NCBI GenBank assembly: GCA_046080845.1
Contig: JBJTUU010000058.1
Location: 1 to 64,000 of the forward strand
DNA length: 64,000 nucleotides
Direction: 5' to 3'
From: MAG-120802 sp046080845
GTDB lineage: Bacteria > Actinomycetota > Actinomycetes > Nanopelagicales > Nanopelagicaceae
Made by a program: the position numbers and the translations under genes. Below the pieces are notes generated by a model. It saw only the letters and a list, made by a program, of their open reading frames with translations, was not told where the DNA came from and searched no databases. This document shows positions 48,482 to 58,565 of this stretch, in pieces. Each line of letters starts with the position of its first letter. Within the stretch, counting starts at the first letter, position 1.

Positions 48482-51137
48482 GGCAGCGCTTATATTTCTT
48501 GCCAGAACCGCATGGACAGGGCGAATTTCTAGACACTCCAGATGCGGTCACTGTTCCAGATCCAGTTTCCGTTGGCGCCGAATATTGCAGATTATCTGCG
48601 CTAGATCGCTCCGTGACGCCTTTGGCTTCAACTTTTGAATCTTCCACTTTGACCTCTACATTAAACAAGAAGCCCACTACTTCTTCCTTCATCGCTTCGA
48701 TCATCGCAGCGAATAAGTCATAACCCTCTTTTTGATATTCCACAAGCGGATCTCGTTGCGCCATAGCGCGAAGTCCAATACCTTCCTGTAGATAATCCAT
48801 CTCATACAAATGTTCTCGCCATTTTCTATCTAAGACCGAGAGGAGAATCTTTCGTTCAAGTTCACGGGTGACTTCTGGGCCAAGTTCAGCTTCACGTTTC
48901 TCGTAAGCAGCCAAAATATCGTTGACAATTCGTTCAGCTAAGAAATCTTGATCAAATCCAGTTCGCCCACCAACTTCTCTCTCCAAATCTGAGATTGCAA
49001 AAGAGATTGGGTAGATTGCTTTAAGTACGGTCCATAACTTCTCGAGATCCCACTCTTCTGGATAGCCCTCAGATGTAGCCGCAGCCACATAGCCACGTAT
49101 AGTGTCTTCGATAAAAGTCCTGACCTGTTCCTTTAAGTCAGCCCCCTCCAATACCTCGCGTCGTTCCGCATAAACGACTTCGCGTTGACGATTCATTACA
49201 TCGTCATACTTCAAGACATTCTTTCGGACTTCAAAATTTTGTGACTCAACTTGAGTTTGGGCAGATTTGATTGCATTAGAAACCATCTTGGACTCAATTG
49301 GCGTATCTTCAGGAATTCCAGCTGCTGTTAGGAATCTTTCTACTAGAGCTGAATTAAAACGCCGCATCAAATCATCTTGTAGGGAAAGGTAGAAGCGCGA
49401 TTCGCCTGGATCGCCTTGTCGACCGGAGCGACCACGCAACTGATTATCGATGCGTCGTGACTCGTGTCGTTCGGTACCTAAAACGTAGAGTCCACCAAGT
49501 CCAACCACATGTTCATGGGCTTGAGAGACCGCGCTCTTTTGTTTCGCAATTTCAGTTGGCCAGCGACTTTCGTATTCTTCGGCGTTATCCACTGGAGAAA
49601 TACCTTGTTTCTGTAATTCAAAGTCGGCCATAAATTCTGGATTTCCACCAAGCATGATGTCAGTTCCGCGACCTGCCATATTCGTTGCAACAGTTACGGC
49701 GCCCTTAGTGCCTGCCCGTGCGATGATTGCGGCTTCTCGTTCATGTTGCTTAGCATTTAAAACTTCATGAGGAATTCCGCGTTTACGTAAAACTTGAGAG
49801 AGGTATTCAGATTTCTCAACGCTAACTGTTCCAACCAGGACCGGTTGGCCCTTTCGATGGCGCTCCGAAATATCATTTGCGACTGCTTCAAATTTTGCTA
49901 TTTCTGTCTTGTAAACCAGATCGGATTGGTCGATTCGAGTCATTGGCTTGTTGGTTGGGATTGGAATTACACCCAAGCGATAGATCTGCATGAATTCAGC
50001 GGCTTCGGTCATGGCGGTACCGGTCATTCCAGATAGCTTCTCGTACATACGGAAGTAGTTTTGGAGAGTAATTGTGGCCAAGGTCTGATTTTCATCTCGA
50101 ATTTCAACTCGCTCTTTTGCTTCTAGAGCCTGATGGAGACCTTCGCTATACCTTCGTCCGGCAAGAACGCGCCCGGTATGTTCATCGACGATTAACAATT
50201 CGCCATTCATAATCACGTAATCTTTATCGCGCTTAAACAACTCCTTGGCCTTTAAGGCATTATTAAGATAGCCAATAAAAGGTGTGTTCACAGATTCGTA
50301 TAAATTATCAATCTTTAAGAATTCTTCAACTTTGGCAACGCCCACATCTAGGATTCCAACTGTGCGCTTCTTCTCATCGACTTCATAATGTTCCCCTCGA
50401 ACTAATCTCGAAGAGATATTGGCAAATTCGACGTACCATTTCGTCGCTTTATCCGCAGGGCCACTGATAATGAGTGGTGTACGAGCTTCATCAATCAAAA
50501 TTGAGTCAACTTCATCAACAATCGCAAAGTTATGACCGCGCTGCACGCAATCAGCTAATGACCATGCCATGTTGTCTCTTAAGTAATCGAATCCAAATTC
50601 GTTATTGGTTCCATATGTGATGTCTGCGCCATATTGCTCGCGTCTTTCTTGTGGGGTCATTGAGGCGAGGATTACTCCCACCTTTAAACCTAAGAAACGA
50701 TGGATTCTGCCCATCCACTCGCTATCGCGTTCCGCGAGGTAGTCGTTAGTGGTGACAATATGTACTCCATTGCCGCTCAATGCGTTTAGGTAAGCTGGCA
50801 AAGTAGCAACCAAAGTCTTACCTTCACCAGTTTTCATTTCTGCAATATTTCCGCGGTGTAGCGCGGTTCCTCCCATGATTTGTACGTCATAGTGGCGTTG
50901 CCCCAGTGTGCGCTTTGAGGCCTCTCTCACAACTGCAAAAGCTTCGGGCAGTAATTCGTCAAGAGTTGCACCATCAGAAATTCGCTTCCGAAACGTTTCA
51001 GTCATCTCTCGCAGTTGCGCATCTGACATCGCAGCAAACCTAGATTCTTGGGCATTTACCGCTTCGGCAATCTTGAAGAGTTGTTTAAGGGCGCGACCTT
51101 CACCGGCTCGTAGAATTTTGTCGAGAATTGCTACCAC
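48465..51137 (-). CDS. secA: Preprotein translocase ATPase SecA
   Basis: 890 residues from GTG 51137 with AAAGGCC upstream. GGTALHRGNIAEMKTGEGKTLVATLP (Walker A), VDEVDSILIDEARTPLI (Walker B), TNMAGRGTDI, RRIDNQLRGRSGRQGDPGES and the C-terminal zinc motif NSPCPCGSGKKYKRCHG are all intact. Motor of the Sec export pathway; only one SecA appears here. Follows comF at 32 nt. Confidence 0.97.
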   Translation of the reverse strand: MVAILDKILRAGEGRALKQLFKIAEAVNAQESRFAAMSDAQLREMTETFRKRISDGATLDELLPEAFAVVREASKRTLGQRHYDVQIMGGTALHRGNIAEMKTGEGKTLVATLPAYLNALSGNGVHIVTTNDYLAERDSEWMGRIHRFLGLKVGVILASMTPQERREQYGADITYGTNNEFGFDYLRDNMAWSLADCVQRGHNFAIVDEVDSILIDEARTPLIISGPADKATKWYVEFANISSRLVRGEHYEVDEKKRTVGILDVGVAKVEEFLKIDNLYESVNTPFIGYLNNALKAKELFKRDKDYVIMNGELLIVDEHTGRVLAGRRYSEGLHQALEAKERVEIRDENQTLATITLQNYFRMYEKLSGMTGTAMTEAAEFMQIYRLGVIPIPTNKPMTRIDQSDLVYKTEIAKFEAVANDISERHRKGQPVLVGTVSVEKSEYLSQVLRKRGIPHEVLNAKQHEREAAIIARAGTKGAVTVATNMAGRGTDIMLGGNPEFMADFELQKQGISPVDNAEEYESRWPTEIAKQKSAVSQAHEHVVGLGGLYVLGTERHESRRIDNQLRGRSGRQGDPGESRFYLSLQDDLMRRFNSALVERFLTAAGIPEDTPIESKMVSNAIKSAQTQVESQNFEVRKNVLKYDDVMNRQREVVYAERREVLEGADLKEQVRTFIEDTIRGYVAAATSEGYPEEWDLEKLWTVLKAIYPISFAISDLEREVGGRTGFDQDFLAERIVNDILAAYEKREAELGPEVTRELERKILLSVLDRKWREHLYEMDYLQEGIGLRAMAQRDPLVEYQKEGYDLFAAMIEAMKEEVVGFLFNVEVKVEDSKVEAKGVTERSSADNLQYSAPTETGSGTVTASGVSRNSPCPCGSGKKYKRCHGASE

Positions 51138-51169
51138 TTACCGGCCTTTCTGGAAGATTTCTAACCGCC

Positions 51170-51880
51170 CTATCCTATTGCCAGTCGGCGTTGCGTCGCA
51201 CATGCTGTAGCCGCACCAATAATTGTCAGATTTCTCTCGCCGAGAGCACGAACCGCCTCTCGTAAGGTGCTTCCGGTGGTCACTACATCATCGATCACCA
51301 ATACAGGATTTGCAATTTCAATATCTTTAACTCTGAAGGCGCCATAAAGATTTTTAGAGCGCTCTGACTGCGATAGATGCGTCTGATCTGAAGTTTTACG
51401 GTTAAATTCAAGAGCGTCAATTACCTGGAAATTTTGACTCAATAATGGGTTTTCCAATGTTAATTCTGCAAAACTTAACATGGAATTAAAACCACGTCGG
51501 CGAATAGATCTCATTTGTGATGGGATGATTACTAAAGATATTGGATAACTGATTTGGTATGAAGCTACAGAATGGGCCAGCGCATTCGCAATTAATCGTT
51601 GTGCCATCGCGCGACCTTGTTCCTTGGCGAGCAGAAGAATACGCGCGACCGTATCGTTATATTCAAGACTAGCGACTAACTTAAACTTTTCACTATGGAG
51701 AATCCTTGGTTCCGGCTTGAAATATCTAATACAGGTTTCACAAATCTCTAAACCACTTTTGGTGCAGGCAACACATCTTGGCGGGAAGAGAAGCGTTGCA
51801 AATCCGGTTTTGATTGAATTTAGATAACTCTGGAACACCCTTCTTATGATGCCCAGCAAAACTACTGGAAAACAATCCAA
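51170..51880 (-). CDS. comF: ComF-family phosphoribosyltransferase-like protein
   Basis: Up to 236 residues if TTG 51880 is used; GTG 14 codons later, right after AGAAGG, is an alternative. Cysteines in FPPRCVACTKSGLEICETC could bind zinc. The C-terminal half is a type I phosphoribosyltransferase: IPSQMRSIRRRGFN, SQSERSKNLYGAF and the PRPP loop VLVIDDVVTTGSTL. ComF helps DNA uptake in competent bacteria; no other competence genes are visible. Lies between mtrB and secA. Confidence 0.85.
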   Translation of the reverse strand: MDCFPVVLLGIIRRVFQSYLNSIKTGFATLLFPPRCVACTKSGLEICETCIRYFKPEPRILHSEKFKLVASLEYNDTVARILLLAKEQGRAMAQRLIANALAHSVASYQISYPISLVIIPSQMRSIRRRGFNSMLSFAELTLENPLLSQNFQVIDALEFNRKTSDQTHLSQSERSKNLYGAFRVKDIEIANPVLVIDDVVTTGSTLREAVRALGERNLTIIGAATACATQRRLAIG

Positions 51881-51899
51881 TACTTTGGATTGTTAATAT

Positions 51900-53453
51900 C
51901 TAGCTTGCAGAGATCTCAGCGCTTAAGGGGTATTCCGCAAAACTTCCACCGGAGATTTTTGGTAGGGTCAAGACAAAGTTGGCACCCTTACCAATCTCGC
52001 CCCAAACTTTGATATCTCCACCATGCAGAACTGCATCTTCTTGGGCAATGGATAGACCAAGCCCAGTGCCACCTCTAATTCGAGAGCGTGAAGGATCGGC
52101 GCGCCAAAATCGATCAAATACGCGATTCCAATACTGGCGTTCAATTCCAATTCCATAATCTCGAACTGCAATCGAGACTGCTGCTTCATTTTCGGCAAGC
52201 TTTACCTCAATTGGGCGACCTTCTGAATGATCAATCGCATTATTGAGTAGATTTCGTATGATTCGCTCTAATCTGCGCGAATCCCCATCAATCAAAGTGC
52301 GAATCTCGCCTTTTCTAAATTTGATTTCAGTACCTTTTTCATTTGCAACTGGCGAAAGGTCATCAATACATTTTTGGACCACAGCACCTATATCGAGTTT
52401 AGTGAAGTTTAGGGTCGCAGCTTCTGCGTCAAATCTACTAACTTCTAAGAGATCCTGAAGTAGTAATTCAAACTTTTCAATCTGTGACTGAAGTAATTCA
52501 GCGCTTCGCGCGACATTTGGTTCAAAGGAATTACGTGCGTTACTAATCACATCGGCCGCCATGCGAATCGTGGTTAGCGGAGTTCGAAGTTCATGTGAGA
52601 CATCAGATACGAAGCGCTGTTGAATACGGGAGAGATTCTCGAGTCGACCAATTTGCTCAGCTAACGTTGTCGCCATTTGATTAAAAGCAATTCCCAAGCG
52701 TGCTGTCTCGTCCTCTCCTTTAATTTCCATCCGTTTCTTTAAATCACCTGTGGTTAGAGATTCCGCGATTTCAGCGGCAACCTGGATTGGTTTAACCGAA
52801 ATTCGTAACACGAAAGATGCGGTCAGCAGAATCAAAACTAACAGCAAGAATCCGGTGACCCACAAGGAGCGACCGATTAGATTAATGCTTCGTTCTTGAG
52901 CTACGAAGTCATACGCAACATACATCTCATACGCGCCAAGTTTTGGGATTTCCATAACTCTCCCGACAAAAATTCCGGGTATCTCACGTTTATTTACATA
53001 CCGCAGAGTTCCGCGTTCCCAACTTAGCTCACCAGTTTCAACCGCAGTTTTACGTAAAGAATTGGGAATTGATTCGGGCTCTAAAAAGTTGGAGCTGGAG
53101 CTGGCGGGTATACCTTTGAGTTTCAAACCTCGAGTATTAAAAAGTACAACTTCTCTACCGGACTCCTCCGCGCTGACATTTGTGGATTTGATTAGTTCCT
53201 CAGCGAGAGAACTGAAATTTGGTTTGGCATTTAATGATTCAACCGTGAGTCGATATTGGGCATACTGAATTGCAGCTCTACCTTCTGAGATAGCTGCTGC
53301 AGTTTTTTCCTTATATATTCCATCTTCAAGTCGGTTATAGAGAGTTGAGCCAATCGCTGAAATTAGGATAAGTGAAACCACCGCCGAAAGACTAAAGACT
53401 TTTAGGAAGAGTGATTTTCGAAAGCTTACGATGATGCCATTAATAAGCTTCAT
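51900..53453 (-). CDS. mtrB: Sensor histidine kinase MtrB
   Basis: 517 residues. Membrane segments at about 17-36 and 197-218 flank an external sensing domain; HAMP (about 219-272); DVSHELRTPLTTIR with His287; then HATPase (NLLNNAIDHSEG, VRDYGIGIERQYW, GGTGLGLSIAQEDA). Partner of MtrA in control of cell division and envelope genes. Starts 2 nt after mtrA. The lipoprotein gene lpqB that usually follows is absent; comF comes next. Confidence 0.95.
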   Translation of the reverse strand: MKLINGIIVSFRKSLFLKVFSLSAVVSLILISAIGSTLYNRLEDGIYKEKTAAAISEGRAAIQYAQYRLTVESLNAKPNFSSLAEELIKSTNVSAEESGREVVLFNTRGLKLKGIPASSSSNFLEPESIPNSLRKTAVETGELSWERGTLRYVNKREIPGIFVGRVMEIPKLGAYEMYVAYDFVAQERSINLIGRSLWVTGFLLLVLILLTASFVLRISVKPIQVAAEIAESLTTGDLKKRMEIKGEDETARLGIAFNQMATTLAEQIGRLENLSRIQQRFVSDVSHELRTPLTTIRMAADVISNARNSFEPNVARSAELLQSQIEKFELLLQDLLEVSRFDAEAATLNFTKLDIGAVVQKCIDDLSPVANEKGTEIKFRKGEIRTLIDGDSRRLERIIRNLLNNAIDHSEGRPIEVKLAENEAAVSIAVRDYGIGIERQYWNRVFDRFWRADPSRSRIRGGTGLGLSIAQEDAVLHGGDIKVWGEIGKGANFVLTLPKISGGSFAEYPLSAEISAS

Positions 53454-53455
53454 CG

Positions 53456-54145
53456 TCAGGATCTAGCGCCGGATCCGCCCGCCTTATAGCCGACACCGCG
53501 TACTGTAAGAATGATTTGTGGTTGCTCTGGCTCATGTTCAATTTTCGCTCGTAATCTCTGGATATGGACGTTTACTAATCGAGTATCTGTTGAATGTCGA
53601 TATCCCCAAACTTCACCTAACAGTGCTTCACGTGTAAAGACTCTACCGGGCTCTTTCGCAAGAGCTACGAGTAGATCAAATTCAAGTCGAGTGAGCGGTA
53701 TCTCCTTACCATCTCTAATTACCGAATGTTCAACAATATCGATAGCGAGATCACCAATAGAGAGATTGCCATTTATATCACCGCCCGCGCGACGTAATCG
53801 AGTGCGGATTCGAGCAACTAATTCTGATGGCTTAAATGGTTTGACCATGTAGTCATCTGCGCCAGCTTCAAGTCCTTTGACAATGTCATGGGTATCGCTT
53901 TTCGCAGTCAACATAACTATTGGAACCCTCGTTGATTGTTTGCGAATCTCACGGCAGACTTCAATACCATCAGCTCCAGGAAGCATGATGTCTAACAGAA
54001 CTAAATCCGGCTGGCTATTTCGGAATACCTCAATCGCTTCATCGCCACGACTTACTAAATCAACTTCCATGCCCACGCCATTTAGAACGATACCCAGCAT
54101 CTCAGCGAGATCTTGATCGTCATCTACAACTAGGACTGAAGTCAT
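53456..54145 (-). CDS. mtrA: Response regulator MtrA
   Basis: 229 residues from ATG 54145, which shares one base with the ahcY stop. Receiver domain: VVDDDQDLAEML with the acidic pocket, LLDIMLPG with phospho-Asp52, MLTAKS and VKPFKPSELVARI. OmpR-type winged helix with TRLEFDLLVALAKEPGRVFTRE, VWGYRHSTDTRLVNVHI, ILTVRGVGYKAG. Confidence 0.96.
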   Translation of the reverse strand: MTSVLVVDDDQDLAEMLGIVLNGVGMEVDLVSRGDEAIEVFRNSQPDLVLLDIMLPGADGIEVCREIRKQSTRVPIVMLTAKSDTHDIVKGLEAGADDYMVKPFKPSELVARIRTRLRRAGGDINGNLSIGDLAIDIVEHSVIRDGKEIPLTRLEFDLLVALAKEPGRVFTREALLGEVWGYRHSTDTRLVNVHIQRLRAKIEHEPEQPQIILTVRGVGYKAGGSGARS

Positions 54146-55416
54146 TAGCTGCCATGCTCCCAAGAGTTCAAGTAATCGGATTGGGTTGAAGTCAAAGTAT
54201 CTATTCGGGCGCCCATGCTCTTCAACTTCAAACTTGCAATTTCCTTATCTATTGCCTTAGGTACTTCGTGAACTCCAGCTTTCAAATCACCTGACTCTTT
54301 AACCAACCACTCTGCTGCTAGCGCTTGGTTAGCAAACGACATATCTAGAACTGCGGCTGGGCTGCCTTCTGCAGCGCCTAGATTTACGAGTCTTCCCTCT
54401 GCAATCAAAAGCAAGCGATTTCCATTTGCAAGTTGATATTCGTCGGTGGCATGTCGAATCTGAGGATGCTTGGTTGAATTCTTCTCCAGCCACTCCACAT
54501 CAATTTCAATGTTGAAGTGTCCAGCATTAGCCAGGATTGCGCCATCCTTCATCAATTCGAAATGTTCTTTGGAAATAATGGTTCGATTTCCAGTTACTGT
54601 AATGAAGATATCGCCGATTCTGGCTGCATCCTTCATTGGCATGACGCGGAAGCCTTGCATTAAAGCGTCTAGGGCCTTAGTGGGGTCGACTTCAGTTACT
54701 ACTACATCAGCACCCAAGCCACGAGCCCGATCTGCAACACCCTTCCCGCAATAACCAAAGCCAGCAACTACAAATACTTTTCCAGCAATTAATTGATTAG
54801 TTGCGCGGAAAATGGCATCCATAGTTGATTGTCCAGTTCCATAGCGATTATCAAACATATGCTTTGTGTCGGTGTCATTTACAGCAATCATGGGAAAGCG
54901 AAGCGCACCATCTTTTGCCATTTGTGATAGTCGAATTACTCCCGTAGTAGTTTCTTCGCAACCACCGACTACCTCAGGTAGAAGTTCGGTTCGTGTTGTG
55001 TGCAGAGTATTTACCAAGTCACAGCCATCATCAAAAACCTGATTTGGCGAAATATCGAGAGCCGCATTTATATGGCGGTAGTAGCCATCGCGATCAATAC
55101 CTTTCTTCGCAAAAACGCTAATTCCAAAATCATGAACTAATGATGCGGCTACGTCATCTTGCGTGGAAAGTGGATTTGAGGCGCATAAAGCAAGTTCAGC
55201 TCCGCCCGCTTCCAGAGTTCTCATCAAGTTCGCGGTCTCAGTTGTGACATGCATACAAGCTGCAAAGCGAATTCCTTTAAATGGTTTCTCTTTTGCGAAG
55301 CGCTCTCTGATTTGGGCTAATACCGGCATGTTTCGATCGGCCCATTCAATTCTCTTCTTTCCCGTTACCGCTAGCGCGCTATCGGTGATTTCATGTTTTG
55401 GTAGTGAGGCGCCCAC
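54145..55416 (-). CDS. ahcY: S-adenosylhomocysteine hydrolase, short form
   Basis: 423 residues from GTG 55416 after AGGAGA. GCEETTTGVIRL and NDTDTKHMFDNRYGTGQS line the active site; GFGYCGKGVADRARGLGADV is the NAD loop; C-terminal HATDEYQLANGNRLLLIAEGRLVNLGAAEGSP is conserved. The roughly 40-residue insert of the common long form is missing. Removes the methylation by-product SAH. The tmk gene found between ahcY and mtrA in mycobacteria is absent. Confidence 0.96.
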   Translation of the reverse strand: MGASLPKHEITDSALAVTGKKRIEWADRNMPVLAQIRERFAKEKPFKGIRFAACMHVTTETANLMRTLEAGGAELALCASNPLSTQDDVAASLVHDFGISVFAKKGIDRDGYYRHINAALDISPNQVFDDGCDLVNTLHTTRTELLPEVVGGCEETTTGVIRLSQMAKDGALRFPMIAVNDTDTKHMFDNRYGTGQSTMDAIFRATNQLIAGKVFVVAGFGYCGKGVADRARGLGADVVVTEVDPTKALDALMQGFRVMPMKDAARIGDIFITVTGNRTIISKEHFELMKDGAILANAGHFNIEIDVEWLEKNSTKHPQIRHATDEYQLANGNRLLLIAEGRLVNLGAAEGSPAAVLDMSFANQALAAEWLVKESGDLKAGVHEVPKAIDKEIASLKLKSMGARIDTLTSTQSDYLNSWEHGS

Positions 55417-55457
55417 AACTCTCCTATGTCTTTTGGAATTTTCGAGAAGGCCGAAGT

Positions 55458-56843
55458 TTACTGGTTTTTCAGAATATCGAGAACTTCAGCGACTAAGCCT
55501 TGCATTGCACGTTCCGATTCAGCCTCGACGTTCAAACGAAGCAGTGGCTCAGTATTTGATGGACGGAGATTTAGCCACCAGCGCTCTGCCATCACAGTCA
55601 AACCATCTAACTCATCAAATTTGATTGGCTCTTTTCGATTTGAGAAATTTTCTCTAACCAGTTCGATGCATTTCTGTTGATCGCCTACTTTAGTGTTTAT
55701 CTCCCCGCTTAATGAATATTTCCCAAATGGCTCGAGAAGTTTAGAAAGTGAAGTTCCTGATTCCAAAAGTGCCGCGATTGCATGAAGTGCAGCCAACATA
55801 CCCGAATCGGCGCGCCAGAAATCTTTGAAGTAGAAATGACCAGAATGTTCTCCACCAAATACTGCTCCGGAGTCGGCCATCTGCCCTTTTATAAAAGAAT
55901 GACCAACTCGACTGCGTAGCGGTGTTCCGCCATTTTTGATAATTGCCTCTGGAACTGATTTTGAACAGATTAGATTATGAATAATTGTGGCCCCGGGATA
56001 TCGCTTCAATTCCCGAACTGCAATTAATGCCGTTAAAGCAGATGGAGAGACAACGTCGCCTTTCTCATCAACTAGAAAACAGCGATCAGCATCACCATCA
56101 AAAGCAAGTCCGATATCTGCGCTTTTCTTGCGAACTAACGTTTGTAGGTCTCGCAGATTTTTTGGATCAATTGGATTAGCTTCATGATTAGGGAAAGTGC
56201 CATCAAGTTCAAAATAAATAGGAAAAACCTGCGCATTTAGTTTTGCCATAACAGCCGGAGCGGTGCAGCCACCCATGCCATTCCCAGCATCTACTGCGAT
56301 TTTGAGTTGTCGATCTTGAAAATCTTTTTGGAAAGTTCCTTCTGGAAAAAGTGAAATCAAGAAATCTACATATGCTTGCAACATGTTTTCTTCGGTAACT
56401 TTTCCAGAATTACGGATTGCTAACGGGGCACCGCTTCGTATGGTTTCGCGAATCCAAGCAAGTCCAGAATCCTCACCAATTGGCCGAGCGCCGCTTAAAC
56501 AGAGTTTCACTCCGTTATATTCAGCTGGGTTATGACTTGCGGTAAACATAGCTCCAGGCAAATTTCTCGACCCGGAGGCAAAATAAAGTTGATCAGTTGC
56601 CGCTAAACCGATACGAATTACGTCAAAACTTTGAGAAATCAAGCCCGCAGAGAAGGCAGTTGCAAGTTCCGGCGATGAAGGTCTCATATCTTCACCAACA
56701 ATTACCGTGGCAGGCTCTTTCTTCATCTCAAGAAAACTTGCAAATGCCACTCCAGTTGTAAACGCAAATTCTGGAGTTAACTCACTTCCGACTAGGCCTC
56801 GAATGTCATAGGCCTTGATTAATCGATCTACCAGTTCCATCAA
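55458..56843 (-). CDS. manB: Phosphomannomutase/phosphoglucomutase
   Basis: 461 residues. AYDIRGLVGSELT opens the family, TASHNPAEYNG contains the phospho-Ser103, FDGDADRCFLVDE binds Mg2+, GGEHSGHFYFKDF is the sugar loop and LRPSNTEPLLRLNVEA the phosphate-binding end. It makes mannose 1-phosphate for the ManC-type enzyme at 62109 and so GDP-mannose. Overlaps DUF3499 by 4 nt. Confidence 0.95.
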   Translation of the reverse strand: MMELVDRLIKAYDIRGLVGSELTPEFAFTTGVAFASFLEMKKEPATVIVGEDMRPSSPELATAFSAGLISQSFDVIRIGLAATDQLYFASGSRNLPGAMFTASHNPAEYNGVKLCLSGARPIGEDSGLAWIRETIRSGAPLAIRNSGKVTEENMLQAYVDFLISLFPEGTFQKDFQDRQLKIAVDAGNGMGGCTAPAVMAKLNAQVFPIYFELDGTFPNHEANPIDPKNLRDLQTLVRKKSADIGLAFDGDADRCFLVDEKGDVVSPSALTALIAVRELKRYPGATIIHNLICSKSVPEAIIKNGGTPLRSRVGHSFIKGQMADSGAVFGGEHSGHFYFKDFWRADSGMLAALHAIAALLESGTSLSKLLEPFGKYSLSGEINTKVGDQQKCIELVRENFSNRKEPIKFDELDGLTVMAERWWLNLRPSNTEPLLRLNVEAESERAMQGLVAEVLDILKNQ

Positions 56844-57214
56844 TCTTCAGAGTTTGGAATTGCTCTCAAATGTCCACGTCTTCCGACATCTGGCGCGCTG
56901 GAGTTTTGTTTTGGATCTACCTTTGCCACGTTTCGGATGGCATCGGCTATCGCCATTAAATCATCCGGAGAAGGCTCGACCTGACCTCCTGCATCATGTT
57001 TAATCACATTCCAACCGCGAGGCACGGTGAGTTTTTCACTATGCGTGGCGCAAAAATCAAAAGTATGCGGTTCGGCAAATGTTGAAAGCGGGCCTAACAC
57101 TGCCGTCGATTCCGCGTAAATATAAATCAAAGTTTTTGCGGCAACTTGTTTGCAGCCACTCTTAGTGCAGGTTCGACCGCTACCGCTTGGGCGAACTGGC
57201 TCTTGCTCACGCAT
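56840..57214 (-). CDS. DUF3499 family protein
   Basis: 124 residues. CTKSGCKQVAAKTLIYIYA and FDFCATHSEKL give a probable zinc site (CxxxxC ... CxxH), and VPRGWNVI is typical of DUF3499, an actinobacterial family. Function unknown. It sits before manB, as in mycobacteria (Rv3258c-Rv3257c), pointing to an envelope or glycosylation role. Confidence 0.9.
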   Translation of the reverse strand: MREQEPVRPSGSGRTCTKSGCKQVAAKTLIYIYAESTAVLGPLSTFAEPHTFDFCATHSEKLTVPRGWNVIKHDAGGQVEPSPDDLMAIADAIRNVAKVDPKQNSSAPDVGRRGHLRAIPNSED

Positions 57215-57251
57215 GTCGCGAGATTAGTCGCAATAAAGTGAAAATGTGGGA

Positions 57252-58565
57252 TTAGCGCTGAGTGCGCGATTGGATAACGGAGATGTCCGCAATTGGCTTG
57301 GCGGCGCTTTCCAGAGAAGCTGCTGGATTGAGGGCCAACGAAGTTATTCCGTCATTGCTAACCCAGCTGATGGCGCCGCTGGCTTGCGCTCTATTAATCA
57401 TCTTCACTAACCGGGTATTCGCCGGAAATTTCCAGTTAACAATCTCATCGCCGGCAAGGTTTTTTGTAACTTTCTTTCCATCTCGGGTTCGTATTTCTAC
57501 GGTGACGTCAATTTTCTCGCCAATAAGAGTTACGGCAGGCTCTAAGCCGTATAAATTAAATCCAATTTGTTGGAATGGAATACCAGGTGTAGACCAGACA
57601 AAGTCCGAGATATTTCCGGAAGTTAATTCAGTAAATACCGAAGCAACTAAAGGTGCTTCTGACTCTATTCTTAAACCAAAATTTGCCCTCCCTAGATCTA
57701 GATCTTTAATTGGAATTTCTCGAACCTGGCGGGCACTTAACTTAATCTCACTTAGATTAACGGGAATATAGACCCCATCAGTTGAAACAATTTCAACCGA
57801 TGCGGTGCTATCAACATCCGATACGTTCATTAATCGAAGTGTGTGATTCAATTTTCCAGCGCTTCCATACTTGGCGAATAGACCAGGAATGACTTGAATT
57901 ACATCAGGTTCTAAAATTGGTGCGACAAAATCTCCACCTATATTCTTTAACCCTCTAACTCTCTCATCGAGAAAATAGCTAGTTATGCGACCGCCAATAG
58001 TCTTAACATTTAAAACTAGACTTGCTGAACCTGGATCAAGTGAATCCACGCGAATCACTCGTTCGCTTAGCGCTTTTACCGTGATGCTTTCTGGGGATTT
58101 CGAACCAGTTTCATTAAACACAGTCACTTCAACGATGGCATCGCTTAATCCACTATTTACAAGGATTAGTTTGCTGCGGCTAGTGACATCGGCTGTTCCC
58201 CCGACAAACCAGGAACTCGCATCTCCGGATCCACAAATCGTTGCCCCAGTCCAGCTCGAAGATTTAGATTGAATTTCTAAAGTATCGTTAGGATTTCCGG
58301 CGATTACGAAAGCGCTTTTCAAATTATTGGGGTTACCTACACTTGGTGTGCTGAAACCCGATGCTTTTCTCGTTAAATCTCGGATGCCGATAGATTTTGC
58401 TGGAATCAATGCAGTCAATTTGGCGTCATTAATTGGTCCAGGGCAAGTTGTAACGCTGTAACTTCGACTTACCTCTAAAGACTTTTCTGAGTCGGGAAGT
58501 AAAAAAGCAACATGAGCGATAATAATAAAGATTAGGAGTGCGAAAGCGGCCCGGGTTTCTTTCAC
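57252..58565 (-). CDS. DUF5719 family secreted or membrane-anchored protein
   Basis: 437 residues with one N-terminal membrane segment (about 7-24, ALLIFIIIAHVAFLLP) and an external beta-rich part: repeated strands with small residues, for example LILVNSGLSDAIVEVTVFNETG and LRLMNVSDVDSTASVEIVS. Two Cys (TTCPGP, ATICGSG) could be disulphide-linked. Its start lies 4 nt inside the GT2 gene, and this DUF5719-GT2-WhiB order is conserved in Actinobacteria. Probably cooperates with the glycosyltransferase at the cell surface. Confidence 0.85.
   Translation of the reverse strand: MKETRAAFALLIFIIIAHVAFLLPDSEKSLEVSRSYSVTTCPGPINDAKLTALIPAKSIGIRDLTRKASGFSTPSVGNPNNLKSAFVIAGNPNDTLEIQSKSSSWTGATICGSGDASSWFVGGTADVTSRSKLILVNSGLSDAIVEVTVFNETGSKSPESITVKALSERVIRVDSLDPGSASLVLNVKTIGGRITSYFLDERVRGLKNIGGDFVAPILEPDVIQVIPGLFAKYGSAGKLNHTLRLMNVSDVDSTASVEIVSTDGVYIPVNLSEIKLSARQVREIPIKDLDLGRANFGLRIESEAPLVASVFTELTSGNISDFVWSTPGIPFQQIGFNLYGLEPAVTLIGEKIDVTVEIRTRDGKKVTKNLAGDEIVNWKFPANTRLVKMINRAQASGAISWVSNDGITSLALNPAASLESAAKPIADISVIQSRTQR

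Noticed and set aside
51138..51169. hpf between comF and secA
   Set aside because: The gap is only 32 nt; the HPF gene is at 35930-36271.
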